In this document: positions 63,428 through 64,000 of the stretch, piece after piece
How positions within the stretch are numbered: the stretch's first letter is position 1
How the letters are laid out: each line of letters starts with the position of its first letter
Assembly (NCBI RefSeq): GCF_001512285.1
Contig: NZ_LNUV01000003.1
Location: 904,059 to 968,058 of the forward strand
From: Arthrobacter sp. EpRS71
GTDB lineage: Bacteria > Actinomycetota > Actinomycetes > Actinomycetales > Micrococcaceae
Length of the DNA: 64,000 bases
Direction: 5' to 3'
Program-made: the position numbers and the translations under genes
Notes under the pieces: generated by a model
The model's input: the letters and a program-made list of their open reading frames with translations, nothing else
What the model was told of the DNA's origin: nothing
Database searches by the model: none

Positions 63428-64000
63428 GTGACCAACGGAACCACCGTGAACACCGCCCCGGCACATGCCGGGGCGGTGTCCGCTCCGCAGACAAACCAGG
63501 TTTTTGCCGCCATCGACATCGGCGCCTCCTCCGGCCGCGTCATGCTGGGTCGCGTCTCCCCCTCCACAGGCGTCTCCCTTGAGACGATCCACCGCTTCCC
63601 CAACGGGGTGGTGGAGCTCGACGGCGGACTCCACTGGGACTTCGACGCCCTGTTCGCTGAGGTACTCAAGGGTTTGGCAGCCGCCGCTTCCGTGGCTGGC
63701 GCCAACGGGGAACGCATTGTGAGCATCGGCATCGACACCTGGGCTGTGGACTACGGCTTGGTGAACGACGCCGGCGAACTCACCTCGGTTCCGTTCAGCT
63801 ACCGGGATGAGCGCAGCCGGGCAACGGTGGAGCGGGTCCATGCAGTTATTCCCCCTGAGAAGCTGTACGCCACCACCGGCTTGCAGTATTTGCAGTTCAA
63901 CACCGTGTATCAGCTCGCTTCAGAACCGAATCTGGACGGTGTGCAGGCTCTTCTGATTCCGGACCTGATCGCGTTCCTGCTCACCGGTGTTCGCCGCACC
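63428..64000 (+). CDS. rhaB: L-rhamnulokinase, partial
   Basis: The first 191 residues of an FGGY kinase that runs off the right edge. The phosphate loop AAIDIGASSGRVMLGRV, the segment GVVELDGGLHWDFDALF and SIGIDTWAVDYGLV (substrate site), then LQYLQFNTVYQL are typical of rhamnulokinase. The GTG at 63428 lies eight bases after the rhaEW stop, with AGGA just upstream. The first 25 residues precede the kinase fold and are poorly conserved-looking. Confidence 0.92.
   Translation, partial: MTNGTTVNTAPAHAGAVSAPQTNQVFAAIDIGASSGRVMLGRVSPSTGVSLETIHRFPNGVVELDGGLHWDFDALFAEVLKGLAAAASVAGANGERIVSIGIDTWAVDYGLVNDAGELTSVPFSYRDERSRATVERVHAVIPPEKLYATTGLQYLQFNTVYQLASEPNLDGVQALLIPDLIAFLLTGVRRT

Noticed and set aside
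1..64000. CRISPR arrays, insertion sequences and prophage genes
   Set aside because: No regularly spaced repeats, transposase, integrase or phage structural genes were found on either strand.

Overview
The window is high-GC chromosomal DNA from an actinobacterium, most likely a member of the Micrococcaceae close to Arthrobacter/Paenarthrobacter. Supporting signs are the many GTG/TTG starts, heavily overlapping operons (ATGA, TGATG, TAATG junctions), a SAM-IV-type riboswitch, a DtxR/IdeR iron box, DUF4235, an XRE-MurA fusion and an actinobacterial-type xylose isomerase. The genus is an inference from gene content; no rRNA is present. The window opens inside an ammonia-lyase-like gene and closes inside rhamnulokinase.

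Layout. 1-3974: an ammonia-lyase-like gene coupled to an LLM flavin monooxygenase (minus) and a divergent SulP anion transporter. 4061-6063: SAM-IV-type riboswitch, DUF1737 protein, rhodanese and metZ, a methionine/sulfur operon. 6074-10148: a membrane protein, an XRE-MurA fusion, and a WXG100-DUF6973 secreted-toxin candidate overlapping a lipoprotein gene. 10176-13799: an iron-box-controlled divergent pair of transcripts, a siderophore-interacting reductase on one side and a penicillin-acylase-like hydrolase plus siderophore-type acetyltransferase on the other. 13882-17088: a YkoEDC-type ECF transporter under a TPP riboswitch. 18445-24789: a complete six-gene Mrp (Mnh) Na+/H+ antiporter operon with fused MnhAB. 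24992-28147: MFS permease and a KhtTU-like K+/H+ antiporter with its regulatory subunit. 28247-33189: dcd, then two exported proteins (a CAP-domain protein and a VanY-type D,D-carboxypeptidase) that share the same C-terminal repeat module.

33420-36030 is a small accessory patch of lower GC: an Abi-C-like gene, a decayed copy of its C-terminus, and a Panacea-type antitoxin followed by a candidate toxin. It is bounded on the right by tRNA-Gly. 36320-40080 holds a 44-residue basic peptide gene, a carboxyethylornithine-synthase-like dehydrogenase, an MFS exporter and a LysR regulator.

40276-63999 is largely a carbohydrate-catabolism region. The first block (40307-46312) is an uncharacterised LacI regulon: two sugar-isomerase-like TIM barrels, an acetyl-esterase-like hydrolase, a Gfo/Idh/MocA dehydrogenase and a DUF993 aldolase-fold protein, tied together by three near-identical operator palindromes. 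Next come a small structured intergenic region, a YihY/BrkB membrane protein, and the xylose genes (ROK repressor, xylA, xylB). Then follow a LacI regulator with arabinose genes (araB-araD-araA-aldose epimerase), and a LacI regulator with rhamnose genes (rhaM-rhaI-rhaEW fusion-rhaB). No sugar transporter is encoded in any of these clusters, so uptake must come from elsewhere.

The most interesting items are the DUF993 LacI regulon, the WXG100-DUF6973/lipoprotein pair, the Abi-like/Panacea accessory patch, two dispersed families of intergenic palindromes, and an ammonia-lyase-like protein with an altered MIO-forming motif.
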